From: an uncultured Caryophanales bacterium
GTDB lineage: Bacteria; Bacillota_I; Bacilli_A; RFN20; CAG-826
Assembly: GCA_946414655.1 (NCBI GenBank)
Contig: CAMKPL010000004.1
Span: 1 to 64,000, forward strand
Direction of reading: 5' to 3'
Length of the DNA: 64,000 nucleotides
The translations under genes and the position numbers were made by a program. Position 1 is the stretch's first letter; the number at the start of each line of letters is the position of its first letter. Under the pieces are notes generated by a model. The model was not told the DNA's origin. It did not search any database and was given only the letters and a program-made list of their open reading frames with translations. Positions 45,282 to 53,391 of the stretch are shown here, piece by piece.

Positions 45282-46240
45282 AAGATTTAATTAAGGATAT
45301 ATCTTTCCATACAGGCATAGCAGAAACAAAAATTAAAACATTTATTTATATGCCTAACAATAACTACACTGACTATTATAAAAAAGCCAACATAAAAAAG
45401 AAAAATGGTGGGTTTAGAACTGTTTATATGCCTACACCAGAACTCAAAAAGATTCAATACTACTTAAGAGAGAAGTTTTTTTCTCTTTATCCTGTTCATG
45501 AAAGTGCAATGGCTTATTTACCTAATAAATGCGTGCTTCATAATGCGCTAATTCATAAAAAGAACAAATCTTTTTTGTTTATAGATGTTCACGATTTTTT
45601 TAACAGTATTGATTTCGATCTTCTACTGAATAAAATGATTAAATTAAGAACGGATCTTCTGGATAAAAATAACTTAATAATCGCTTTACTCTTGTCATCA
45701 CATAAAAAAGAATTTGTTCAAGGTTGCGTTACTTCACCAATGTTGTCCAATATTTTCATGTATGACATAGACAAAGAAATAATTGCCATTGTTGAAAAAT
45801 TACCAAACGGAAACTATAGTCGATATTCCGATGACATTACTATATCATCTTCCCAAAGAATACCAATTAGTGTTCTCCACGATATAGAAAATATTCTAGA
45901 AAAAAATAAACTTTTGATTAATCGCAAAAAAACACATTTTTCATCAAATGTTGATAATGTTTTGGTTACCGGTATTAGGATAAAAAGAAACGAATCTGTA
46001 TCTTTGACAACTTCATTTAAAAAAGATCTTAAAACAAGAATCTATCATAAGCTTAAATTTGGGAACAATTCTACGGAAAATGCATCGGTCTTATTAGGCT
46101 TACTTAATTATTTAAAAATGATAGATATTCATTACTTTAACAAAATAAATGCAAAATATCTTTCGGAAGACGGTCTAACTTGCTGCGAACAGCTTAAAAG
46201 AATAATCGTAGCTGAAAAGCAAAACAAAAAGGCTGTATGA
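45275..46240 (+). CDS. ret: Retron reverse transcriptase
   Basis: The 321-residue RT has all core blocks: 'GGFRTVYMPTPELKKIQYYL', the first catalytic Asp in 'FLFIDVHDFFNSI' (D104), 'QGCVTSPMLSNI', and the YxDD box 'YSDD' at 184-187. It carries the two retron hallmarks NAxxH ('NALIH', 90-94) and VTG ('VLVTGIRI', 231-233). It makes msDNA from the upstream ncRNA. Length is typical for retron RTs. Confidence 0.93.
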   Translation: MVKDLIKDISFHTGIAETKIKTFIYMPNNNYTDYYKKANIKKKNGGFRTVYMPTPELKKIQYYLREKFFSLYPVHESAMAYLPNKCVLHNALIHKKNKSFLFIDVHDFFNSIDFDLLLNKMIKLRTDLLDKNNLIIALLLSSHKKEFVQGCVTSPMLSNIFMYDIDKEIIAIVEKLPNGNYSRYSDDITISSSQRIPISVLHDIENILEKNKLLINRKKTHFSSNVDNVLVTGIRIKRNESVSLTTSFKKDLKTRIYHKLKFGNNSTENASVLLGLLNYLKMIDIHYFNKINAKYLSEDGLTCCEQLKRIIVAEKQNKKAV

Positions 46241-46365
46241 TTTTTAATAAAGTATAATTTCAATAAAGAGAATGGCAAACCATTTATATTGGTAAATTCT
46301 GTATCTAATAACATTTTGGAGAAAACTAAAAATTAGTAAAATAATTTAATATAAGAGATACAAAG

Positions 46366-47652
46366 ATGATCAAATCTATTTATATAAAAAATTTTAAAGC
46401 CTATGAAAAAGAAACCATTAAAATATCTAAGGACAATTTGTTGATAGGCGAAAATGATTCTGGAAAATCAACTGTCCTTGAAGCTCTTGATATTTTTTTC
46501 AATAAAGATAAAATCGAAAAAGAGCTGATTAGAAATGCTGAAACAGATGTTGAAATTGGAATATTAATATCGAATAAACCATTAAAATATACTTTTGTAA
46601 AGAAAATCTATAAAGGTAAAACTGGAAAATATGACTCGATAGAAGGAGATTTAGCTTGTCTCGATGCTATTAAGTATGTTTTCATCCCTGCTAATTTGGT
46701 TGATATTAAAAAGTTAATTTGTGACTTGGCCATCGCAAAAGTGAAACAAGAGATTCCTGATGAAACAAATAATCAACTGCAGGAATTGTACGAAAATAGC
46801 GTAAATAGTGTTTTATCAACGATTGACGGGCAATTAATGGTCGTTGGAAATAGTTCGACAACATTTTCTCAAAAGACTACGTTAAAATTAGATAGCGCAG
46901 TAAAATACGATATTTCCTCTTCTGGAATACCTATTGAAGGGCGTGGGTCTGGATACAAAAAAACTGTTATATATTCACTATTGACGAAATCAAAATATGA
47001 AAATGTTGTAATCGGAATAGATGAAATAGAAAATTCATTGTCAATAAAAAACGCGACGCATTTAATCGATGCAGTTACAAACCTTTTTTATCAATCGATA
47101 ATTACTACACATTCTGTCCATTTAATGTCTTGTGTTAATAGTAAAAGCATTATCCCGATTATGAATAATAACAATGCTGAAACAGTTGCGGAGATGTTGG
47201 ATGGCCTGGGAAACATTAACAACAAAACATTTGTGTTGGTTGAAGGCAAAACAGATATGTTATGGATCAATAAAGCATTGTCCATCATTGGCAAACTGGA
47301 TGATTACATAGTTATTCAATGTGGTGGTTGCAGAAATATAGATCCTGTGGAAAATGAATTAATTAGAAAAGGCTATAATTGTCGCGTGATAAAGGATGGC
47401 GATACTAATTCTTCTGAATCCTTAAGCAAGGAATGTATTGAATTATACATAACATTGGATGCACTTAACAATTTATTTGGGCTGACCGAAACCTCTGTTC
47501 CAACGGATAAAAAAACATTTTTTGATATAATCACAAGCAAAAATAATGAATTAAAGGAAGACAGCGTAAAGGATATTATTTCACAAAATGTTGATTCGTT
47601 TCTTCTGGAAGATAACCAACTAATTAACGACGTTAAAGAGCTGTTGAAATGA
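46366..47652 (+). CDS. OLD-family ATPase with Toprim nuclease domain
   Basis: The 428-residue protein has an ABC/RecF-like ATPase: Walker A 'GENDSGKST' (28-36), signature-like 'GRGSGYKKTVIYSLL', Walker B 'VVIGIDEIENSL' and 'IITTHSVHLM' with the His switch. A Toprim domain follows: 'FVLVEGKTDMLWINKAL' with the acidic E and 'RVIKDGDTN' with the DxD. OLD proteins are DNA nucleases often active against phages, alone or with partners (e.g. GajA in Gabija). No partner helicase is next to it. It begins 126 nt after the retron RT and has no clear ribosome site, so a separate short-leader transcript is likely. Confidence 0.82.
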   Translation: MIKSIYIKNFKAYEKETIKISKDNLLIGENDSGKSTVLEALDIFFNKDKIEKELIRNAETDVEIGILISNKPLKYTFVKKIYKGKTGKYDSIEGDLACLDAIKYVFIPANLVDIKKLICDLAIAKVKQEIPDETNNQLQELYENSVNSVLSTIDGQLMVVGNSSTTFSQKTTLKLDSAVKYDISSSGIPIEGRGSGYKKTVIYSLLTKSKYENVVIGIDEIENSLSIKNATHLIDAVTNLFYQSIITTHSVHLMSCVNSKSIIPIMNNNNAETVAEMLDGLGNINNKTFVLVEGKTDMLWINKALSIIGKLDDYIVIQCGGCRNIDPVENELIRKGYNCRVIKDGDTNSSESLSKECIELYITLDALNNLFGLTETSVPTDKKTFFDIITSKNNELKEDSVKDIISQNVDSFLLEDNQLINDVKELLK

Positions 47653-47979
47653 TATTCAATAAATAAGGCATCTTAAAAATAAATAGCTTTGATATTTTGT
47701 TTGTATTGTTACAGTCAGAAACTTTTTATTCAAATATAATTTTGGTATTTATATAGTTAGTGAAAGACAATTTGGTCATCATTCAAAAGAAGTTTATGTC
47801 AAACAATATTAGAAAGATCTATTTATTAATAAATTAAATAATTCCTCAAACAAAGATTATTTTGTGTTATTCCGTTTTTAGGCTGATAAATAAAACAAAT
47901 ATAAAAGTGAAGGTGTCCGCGTTGCTATATTATTTAAATTGTAATTCAAGTCATTGCTAGAACTTGATATATTATTTTT
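47653..47979. other. Gap without gene
   Basis: This AT-rich stretch shows no ORF with coding features. It contains the palindrome ATTTATTAATAAAT near 47821 and the promoter of the next gene at its right end (TTCAAG, 17 nt, TATATT). Confidence 0.5.
47968..47973 (+). promoter_or_regulatory. -10 box, leaderless spacing
   Basis: TATATT lies exactly 6 nt before the ATG at 47980, and TTCAAG 17 nt upstream is a possible -35 shared with the promoter at 25059. Confidence 0.55.
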
Positions 47980-49836
47980 ATGAATCATTATCGTTTTAAA
48001 ATTAAACCCCATTTTCTTGAACTCGTTAGAAACGGTGTTAAAAATCACGAGTATAGATTAAATACTCCTGAGCGTTCTCAGATTTTGATCGGCGATAGAA
48101 TAACTTTGGTTTCAAACCAAGATTTTCGTCAAACAATAACTGTTAGGGTAAATGAAATAAAAAATTATCCAAATTGGGAAGAAGCTTTAAAGGAGAATTG
48201 GAAGGGTGATTTTGAAGGTCTCTATTATAGTCTAGAAGATAGTATTGTTGCATGTTCAAAGCTTTATTCAAGAGATCAGGTAAATCAATATGGAATTGTT
48301 GTTTTCGGTATTGAACCTATGGAGAGACGTTTCAAAAATATTAGAGTTCTTTTAGATACAAATATAATTATTCAAAGGGAAGGGTACAACAACGTCTCTT
48401 CGCAAGTTTCAAAATTGTACAAGTGGTTAAACTTTTTAAAGTGTCAAAAACTAATAAGTGAAAAAACAAAACAAGAAATTGAAAAATATAAAGATAAATA
48501 TGTTTCTAAAACCATCAATACAAAGCTTGAATCTTATGAGCAGGTAATTTCTCACAAAATTGATGATCAATTTTTTAATGATATCGTTTCTAAATATTCG
48601 TTAGATGAAAACAGTTTAGTTGATAATGAAATTTTATATCAAGCTTATGATGGAGTCGCTGATTTATTGGTTACTAATGATACTAAAATGCTTTCAAAAG
48701 CGCTTGAACTTGGAATCAGAGATTTTGTATTGAGCGTTGATGAGTATTTGCGTATTGTTGAAAATGAATTTCCTCGAAACATAGATTATAAAATGCTTTC
48801 TGTTAAAAAAGAAAAGTTTGGGCAAATTGATTTAAGAGATTCGTTTTTTAACACCTTAAAAGAGGATTATCCTGGATTTGATGAATGGTTTGCAAGTAAA
48901 AGTTTAGAAGATGCTTACGTTTTTAGAGACGGTGATAGTATTCATGCGTTTTTATACATCAAAACCGAAGATTCAAATGAAAAAGACTATAAAACTATAG
49001 TTCCTAATTTAACTCCAAAAAAGAGACTTAAAATAGGAACATTTAAAATCGATAATGTTTTAAGCGGTTTTCGGCTGAGCGAGAGATTTATAAAAATAAT
49101 CATCGATAACGCATTAAATAATCATGTTCAAGAGATTTATGTAACTTTATTTGAAAACAAGAGAAAAGAAGTAGACCAACTTAAGACAGTTTTGTGCAAA
49201 TGGGGTTTTAAATATCATGGGTACAAGATTTCAAATAATGGAGAAAAAGAATCCGTGTTTGTTAAGAGCCTAGAATTTTTCGATAAAGAGAAGGATATTA
49301 AATTTAATTTTCCTAATATGCCAGAAAACCAAAAAATGTTCTTTTTGCCAATAGAACCTGAGTATCACACCGATTTATTTCCAGATTCAATATTGAGAAA
49401 TGAGGACATGAGTCTATATTCAGATAATAAAGGACATCGTTACGCACTTGAGAAAATTTATGTAAGTGGCTCATCTAGTGTTAATCCACGTCCAGGCGAT
49501 TATATTGTTATTTATAGAAAAGGTGAGCGTTGGCCAAAGCGTTATTCATCTCTTTGTTCTTGCTTGGCAATTTTAGAAGACATTGCACATCCTAAAACAC
49601 TAGAAGAATATCTAGAAATTTGCAGTAACAAATCTGTTTTTTCCAATGAAGAATTAAAAGATTTTTTTGATAACAAAAAATATAGAACGGTGGTAAAATT
49701 AATTTTATATAAGACGTACAAAGATAAAATTTTGTTGGATGAATTAATTAGAGTGGGGTTGTTTGGCGATAGCGAAGGACCAAGGCCATTCACTGAAATT
49801 CCTAAAGATTTTTATAAAATGTTTTTGAAAGGATAA
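47980..49836 (+). CDS. ASCH-PIN-GNAT multidomain protein
   Basis: The 618-residue protein begins with an ASCH/PUA-like RNA-binding domain (about 1-112: 'KPHFLELVRNGVKNHEYRL', 'ILIGDRITLVSN'). A PIN RNase domain follows (about 120-265: 'RVLLDTNIIIQRE' with D126, and 'YDGVADLLVTNDTKML'), then a GNAT-like region (about 290-425: 'KRLKIGTFKID' and 'VCKWGFKYHG'-like 'VLCKWGFKYHG'), and a C-terminal part of about 190 residues with 'RPGDYIVIYRKGERWPKRYS', which looks like another PUA/EVE-type fold. RNA binding plus RNA cutting plus acetyl transfer suggests an RNA-targeting toxin or defence protein. Domain borders are estimates. Confidence 0.7.
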   Translation: MNHYRFKIKPHFLELVRNGVKNHEYRLNTPERSQILIGDRITLVSNQDFRQTITVRVNEIKNYPNWEEALKENWKGDFEGLYYSLEDSIVACSKLYSRDQVNQYGIVVFGIEPMERRFKNIRVLLDTNIIIQREGYNNVSSQVSKLYKWLNFLKCQKLISEKTKQEIEKYKDKYVSKTINTKLESYEQVISHKIDDQFFNDIVSKYSLDENSLVDNEILYQAYDGVADLLVTNDTKMLSKALELGIRDFVLSVDEYLRIVENEFPRNIDYKMLSVKKEKFGQIDLRDSFFNTLKEDYPGFDEWFASKSLEDAYVFRDGDSIHAFLYIKTEDSNEKDYKTIVPNLTPKKRLKIGTFKIDNVLSGFRLSERFIKIIIDNALNNHVQEIYVTLFENKRKEVDQLKTVLCKWGFKYHGYKISNNGEKESVFVKSLEFFDKEKDIKFNFPNMPENQKMFFLPIEPEYHTDLFPDSILRNEDMSLYSDNKGHRYALEKIYVSGSSSVNPRPGDYIVIYRKGERWPKRYSSLCSCLAILEDIAHPKTLEEYLEICSNKSVFSNEELKDFFDNKKYRTVVKLILYKTYKDKILLDELIRVGLFGDSEGPRPFTEIPKDFYKMFLKG

Positions 49837-49840
49837 TAAG

Positions 49841-50221
49841 ATGAAAAAGAAAGACGAAATCATTATCTCAATCAAACCAGAACATGTAAAAAACATTTTA
49901 AATGGCACAAAAAAATTTGAATACCGCACCAAAGCAGCTAAGAGTGATGTACATAAAATAATTATTTATGAAACCACACCAATCCAAAAAATTGTTGCCG
50001 AAGCCGAAGTTATTGAAGTTTTAATGATGGAACCTGACGATTTGTGGAGAGAAACAAGTGAGTTTTCGGGCATTTCGAAATCTTTCTTCAATAACTATTT
50101 CAAAAGCAGAAAGATTGCTTATGCATACAGATTGGGAAATGTTAAAATTTATGATCGTCCAAAAACATTAGTTGAATTCGGTTTAAAAACTGCGCCTCAA
50201 TCATTTGCTTACGCTTCTTAA
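49841..50221 (+). CDS. Small ASCH-domain protein
   Basis: The 126-residue protein is a single ASCH domain: 'IIISIKPEHVKNILNGTKKFEYRTK' (quoted as IIISIKPEHVKN and ILNGTKKFEYRTK), 'IIIYETTPIQKIVAEAEV' and 'YAYRLGNVKIYDRPKTL'. It begins 4 nt after the big ASCH-PIN gene and is surely co-transcribed. Its N-terminal part resembles the N-terminus of that protein, so the pair may be partners, for example inhibitor and toxin. That last point is inference. Confidence 0.78.
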   Translation: MKKKDEIIISIKPEHVKNILNGTKKFEYRTKAAKSDVHKIIIYETTPIQKIVAEAEVIEVLMMEPDDLWRETSEFSGISKSFFNNYFKSRKIAYAYRLGNVKIYDRPKTLVEFGLKTAPQSFAYAS

Positions 50222-50238
50222 TTGAAAAGTATTAATTT

Positions 50239-50260
50239 AGTGCCAGTTTGGCACTTTTTG
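50239..50260 (+). terminator. Terminator of the ASCH operon
   Basis: AGTGCCA pairs with TGGCACT around GTT and is followed by T. It is nearly identical to the terminator at 28610. Confidence 0.88.
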
Positions 50261-50270
50261 TTATTCTGAT

Positions 50271-50380
50271 ATGAATCTTAAAGACATTCTATCTCTAAAG
50301 ACTTAACACAACTAGAAGCCTCTTTAATATGCTCTGTTTCTTTAGGAACTTTTAAGCGTTTAGAATTATTATTTAGTAAT
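50271..50380 (+). pseudogene. Decayed HTH gene, copy 2
   Basis: ATGAATCTTAAAGACATT starts the piece (MNLKDI), then a small deletion shifts the frame. Further on it matches copy 1 at 28646 base by base through the segment encoding 'TQLEASLICSVSL.T.KRLE'. Both copies sit directly behind an AGTGCCA terminator at the end of a defence module. Confidence 0.65.
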
Positions 50381-50432
50381 TAATAATTCGCCAATCAAAT
50401 GTAAATGGTTTGTGTTATTATACTAGCAGATA

Positions 50433-50472
50433 GGCGGAGAATTATACCGCTTGCGGGTTCGCCCGCTTTTTC
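50433..50472 (+). terminator. Double hairpin with UUCG loop, terminator or small RNA
   Basis: GCGG pairs with CCGC (50433-50450). Directly after it GCGGG-TTCG-CCCGC forms a very stable tetraloop hairpin followed by TTTTTC. A TATACT box 10 nt upstream could make this a roughly 50-nt independent RNA. Confidence 0.5.
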
Positions 50473-50531
50473 TTTTAATCAAGAATATGATGCATCCAAT
50501 CGAAACAAATGATGGATGCATCTTTTCTTTC

Positions 50532-50560
50532 TTAACATAGTTAATCTCTTTTCGTATAAT
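50532..50560 (+). promoter_or_regulatory. Promoter of surface protein gene at 50736
   Basis: TTAACA, 17 nt spacer, TATAAT is a near-consensus sigma-A promoter. It gives a leader of about 170 nt that contains the hairpin structure at 50641. Confidence 0.7.
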
Positions 50561-50640
50561 ATAGACAAGTACAGAACTGATCTATAGCAAAGAAAAGAAC
50601 ATTGTTTAGATGTTAATGCGCAAAATATCTATTTAATCCA

Positions 50641-50726
50641 TCCTTTCTTTCTTAGAAAAGTAATGTACGAAAGTTCATTACCTTTTTTGTGTATTTTAAA
50701 CACATCAAAGGAACAGAAAGAAAGGA
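50641..50726 (+). promoter_or_regulatory. Shine-Dalgarno-closing leader structure
   Basis: TCCTTTCTTTC (50641-50651) is fully complementary to GAAAGAAAGGA (50716-50726), which contains the Shine-Dalgarno of the next gene. Inside are two hairpins, GTAATG/CATTAC (50660-50681) and TGTGT/ACACA. The three-way junction would block translation until opened. Confidence 0.65.
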
Positions 50727-50735
50727 GAAAAGATA

Positions 50736-53189
50736 ATGAACAAAATTTTAACAAAAGTCACCGCGCTTTGCGTTGGTCTAGCAATGGTGGCTGGCGTTGG
50801 AGTTGCTGTTGGTTCAAAGAAGGTATCTGCTGCACACGCTGATGACACAATTACCTTCACTACTACAAATAGTGAAATTAGTACTACTGGTACCAATAAG
50901 TCATTAACGGTTGACGGTGTTACATTAACATTTTCGAACGTTTCTGCTGTTGATGCTTCTTCGATTCAAAACGCTAAGAACGCTACCATTACCAGTTCAG
51001 AAATTACAGGCGAAATTAAATCAGTTAAGATTTATAACTGTCAAACAACATCTGCCAAAACTGATGGTGCATTTACTGTTTATGGTGGCGTTTCTGCATC
51101 TGCTATTAATACCGAAATTGAAGCAATTACTGGTTTAAGCAGTACAGCAGTTGACAAAACGATCGAATTTGATTCTGGATTCAACTACTTTAAGATTGTC
51201 GTTGGATCGGCTCGTGTTTTAAAACACTCTCAAATCGACGTGGTATATGGCGAAGGCTCTTCCGCAACGCTCGAAAGCATTGAAGTTACTGGTTCTATGA
51301 CTAAAACAGCATATACAACAGCAGAAAGTTGGGATCCAAGTGGCTTAGTTGTTACAGCACATTACGATGACAGCAGTTCAAAGACTGTCACTGGTAGTGC
51401 TGAATGGACATATAGTCCTGCCGCACCTGCCGATGGCGTAACAAGCGTTGTTGCTACAGCATCATATGGTGACGAAACTGCTTCGAGCTCTGCACAAGCA
51501 GTTACTGTTGAAGTCGTTGTTGCTCCGATTGTTTTAAACTCATCAAACTGGCCAGTTACTGCAACTAGTACCCACACTAATGTTCAACAATCTACATTAG
51601 ATGGCATCGTTTATGAAAACGTTGGCGGATATAAATATAGCAATCAATTATCATTGAACTATGCTGTTGATAACTATTTTGGAAACAGAACAGCATTTTC
51701 AAGGAATATTAAATCGATTGTTGTTGTTTATTCAACAAACGTTACTTCATATGTGAAGATGTATGAAGGTTCTGAACCTTGTACGAAAACTACTCTTGTT
51801 ACTTCATCTGGAACAACAACTGTTACGTACACATTTAGTGACACAAATCCATATTTCAGATTGAATATGACAACGTCAACTCCAAAAGGGACATATTGTA
51901 ATATTTCAAGTATTACAATTACTCTTGGAAGTGCAACAAATGTTGTTGATCTAGAAGATATTTCAGTAAACGGAAATACTTCAAGCCCAGTTGGCGTTGA
52001 TTTTAAATCCTCATTAATGCTTTCACCAGCGAATGCTAATAATAAGGACACAATTGCTTGGAGTTCTTCAAATACATCCGTTGCAACAGTAAATGCAAGC
52101 GGTGTTGTCACTTGCTTATCGGCAGGTTCAACAACAATTACCGCAACAGCTACCGACTTAGTTGGCGTAAGTGCTTCTTATGTTTTAACAGTGTTTGCAG
52201 CTACACCAATTGAAAAACTCTATTACATGAGTGCAGATGATGCCGTTGATTTTAATGGTGTCTATGTTGGCTTTTCTACAGGTACTGGACCAATCTTTAT
52301 GAACGGTGAATTTGGTATTGTGGTGTTTGATTCTAGCAAAGATGTAACATCTTGGACTGCTAATGAAACAATTGTCCACATTACAGGAACATTAGCTGTG
52401 TATAGTGGTTTATATGAAGTTAAAAATGCTACATATGAAGTATTAGAATCGGCTTCTGATGTTGCTACACCTGTGACATATACAGTCGTCGGTGGTGAAA
52501 CCCAATTTTATGAAAGCCGTAAAACTTATGTTTCAGGTACTGTTACTAGTGTTAGCGGATCATGGACATCAGACACAACTGTTGTTGTTGATGTCAATGG
52601 CACACCAATTCAATGTTTCGCAAAAGCAAACGCTATCGATGCAACTACTGGTGCAAAGATCGTTGCTGATGCCGAAGTAACATTAACCGGATTTACTGGT
52701 TGGCACAATGGTTTCCAAGTGGCTATTAATGGCTTAATTGAATCGGCTGATGAATATACAGCTGAGGAGTTTGCTCAATACTTAATTGATTTAACAGATG
52801 ATGTTTGTCAGGGTTACTCTGAAGGCGATAACAATTATGATGCATTAGTTGTAGTTTGGAACACCTTAACAAACACAGAAGATCCAGATCAAAAGTCATA
52901 TCCATTCTTACCAGCGGCAGAAAAAACAGTTTTAGTTGGAGCTGATGCTGATGAAGGAGGAACAATTGTTGAACAAGCAATTGCTCGTTATGAACACATT
53001 TGCTCAGCATATGGTTTAGCTCAATTCATTGAAGGAAGAGCAGAAATTCCTGTTAAGGGAACCTATGCTCCTTCATATATGAGCACTATTGATTCATCTT
53101 CATCAATTACAATCATTGTGATTGTTGCGGTTGCAAGTATGACACTCCTTGGAGTTACACTTGTTCTTCGTAAAAGAAAAATGAACTAA
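50736..53189 (+). CDS. Large surface protein with Big-type Ig domains and TM anchor
   Basis: The 817-residue protein has a signal peptide ('MNKILTKVTALCVGLAMVAG', cleavage near AHA-D), an N-terminal beta domain, a Big-type domain near 175-265 ('LESIEVTGSMTKTAYTTAES'), a beta domain to about 400, a Big_2-like domain near 400-485 ('WSSSNTSVATVNASGVVTCL'), an OB-like domain near 490-660 ('GVYVGFSTGTGPIFM'), a C-terminal helical domain near 665-770 ('YTAEEFAQYLIDLTDDVCQG') and the helix plus RKRK anchor. It should be attached to the membrane with the bulk outside. Binding to host or food glycans is a guess. Terminator and own promoter make it a single-gene unit. Confidence 0.85.
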   Translation: MNKILTKVTALCVGLAMVAGVGVAVGSKKVSAAHADDTITFTTTNSEISTTGTNKSLTVDGVTLTFSNVSAVDASSIQNAKNATITSSEITGEIKSVKIYNCQTTSAKTDGAFTVYGGVSASAINTEIEAITGLSSTAVDKTIEFDSGFNYFKIVVGSARVLKHSQIDVVYGEGSSATLESIEVTGSMTKTAYTTAESWDPSGLVVTAHYDDSSSKTVTGSAEWTYSPAAPADGVTSVVATASYGDETASSSAQAVTVEVVVAPIVLNSSNWPVTATSTHTNVQQSTLDGIVYENVGGYKYSNQLSLNYAVDNYFGNRTAFSRNIKSIVVVYSTNVTSYVKMYEGSEPCTKTTLVTSSGTTTVTYTFSDTNPYFRLNMTTSTPKGTYCNISSITITLGSATNVVDLEDISVNGNTSSPVGVDFKSSLMLSPANANNKDTIAWSSSNTSVATVNASGVVTCLSAGSTTITATATDLVGVSASYVLTVFAATPIEKLYYMSADDAVDFNGVYVGFSTGTGPIFMNGEFGIVVFDSSKDVTSWTANETIVHITGTLAVYSGLYEVKNATYEVLESASDVATPVTYTVVGGETQFYESRKTYVSGTVTSVSGSWTSDTTVVVDVNGTPIQCFAKANAIDATTGAKIVADAEVTLTGFTGWHNGFQVAINGLIESADEYTAEEFAQYLIDLTDDVCQGYSEGDNNYDALVVVWNTLTNTEDPDQKSYPFLPAAEKTVLVGADADEGGTIVEQAIARYEHICSAYGLAQFIEGRAEIPVKGTYAPSYMSTIDSSSSITIIVIVAVASMTLLGVTLVLRKRKMN

Positions 53190-53212
53190 TATTCTTTAAA
53201 AGAATATTTATT

Positions 53213-53242
53213 AAGACCTAGACGCATGTTTAGGTCTTTTTA
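53213..53242 (+). terminator. Terminator
   Basis: AAGACCTA pairs with TAGGTCTT and is followed by TTTAT, 24 nt after the stop. Confidence 0.88.
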
Positions 53243-53340
53243 TATATTTCAAATAGAAATAGATTTCTAATTGAAGTAAAATATAATCAAACATGAAAAG
53301 AATATTCGACATGTAAGACGTCAGTTCTACATCCCCCCGG

Positions 53341-53391
53341 ATATCTTTTCCTGTATTTGCTTATTTAAGCAGAAAGGAAAGAAAAAGATAT
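53341..53391 (+). promoter_or_regulatory. Shine-Dalgarno-closing leader hairpin
   Basis: ATATCTT pairs with AAGATAT and TTTCCT with AGGAAA, with an inner TGC/GCA loop. The AGGAAAG ribosome site is inside the stem and the ATG follows directly. A TATAAT at 53282 is a possible -10. Confidence 0.55.
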
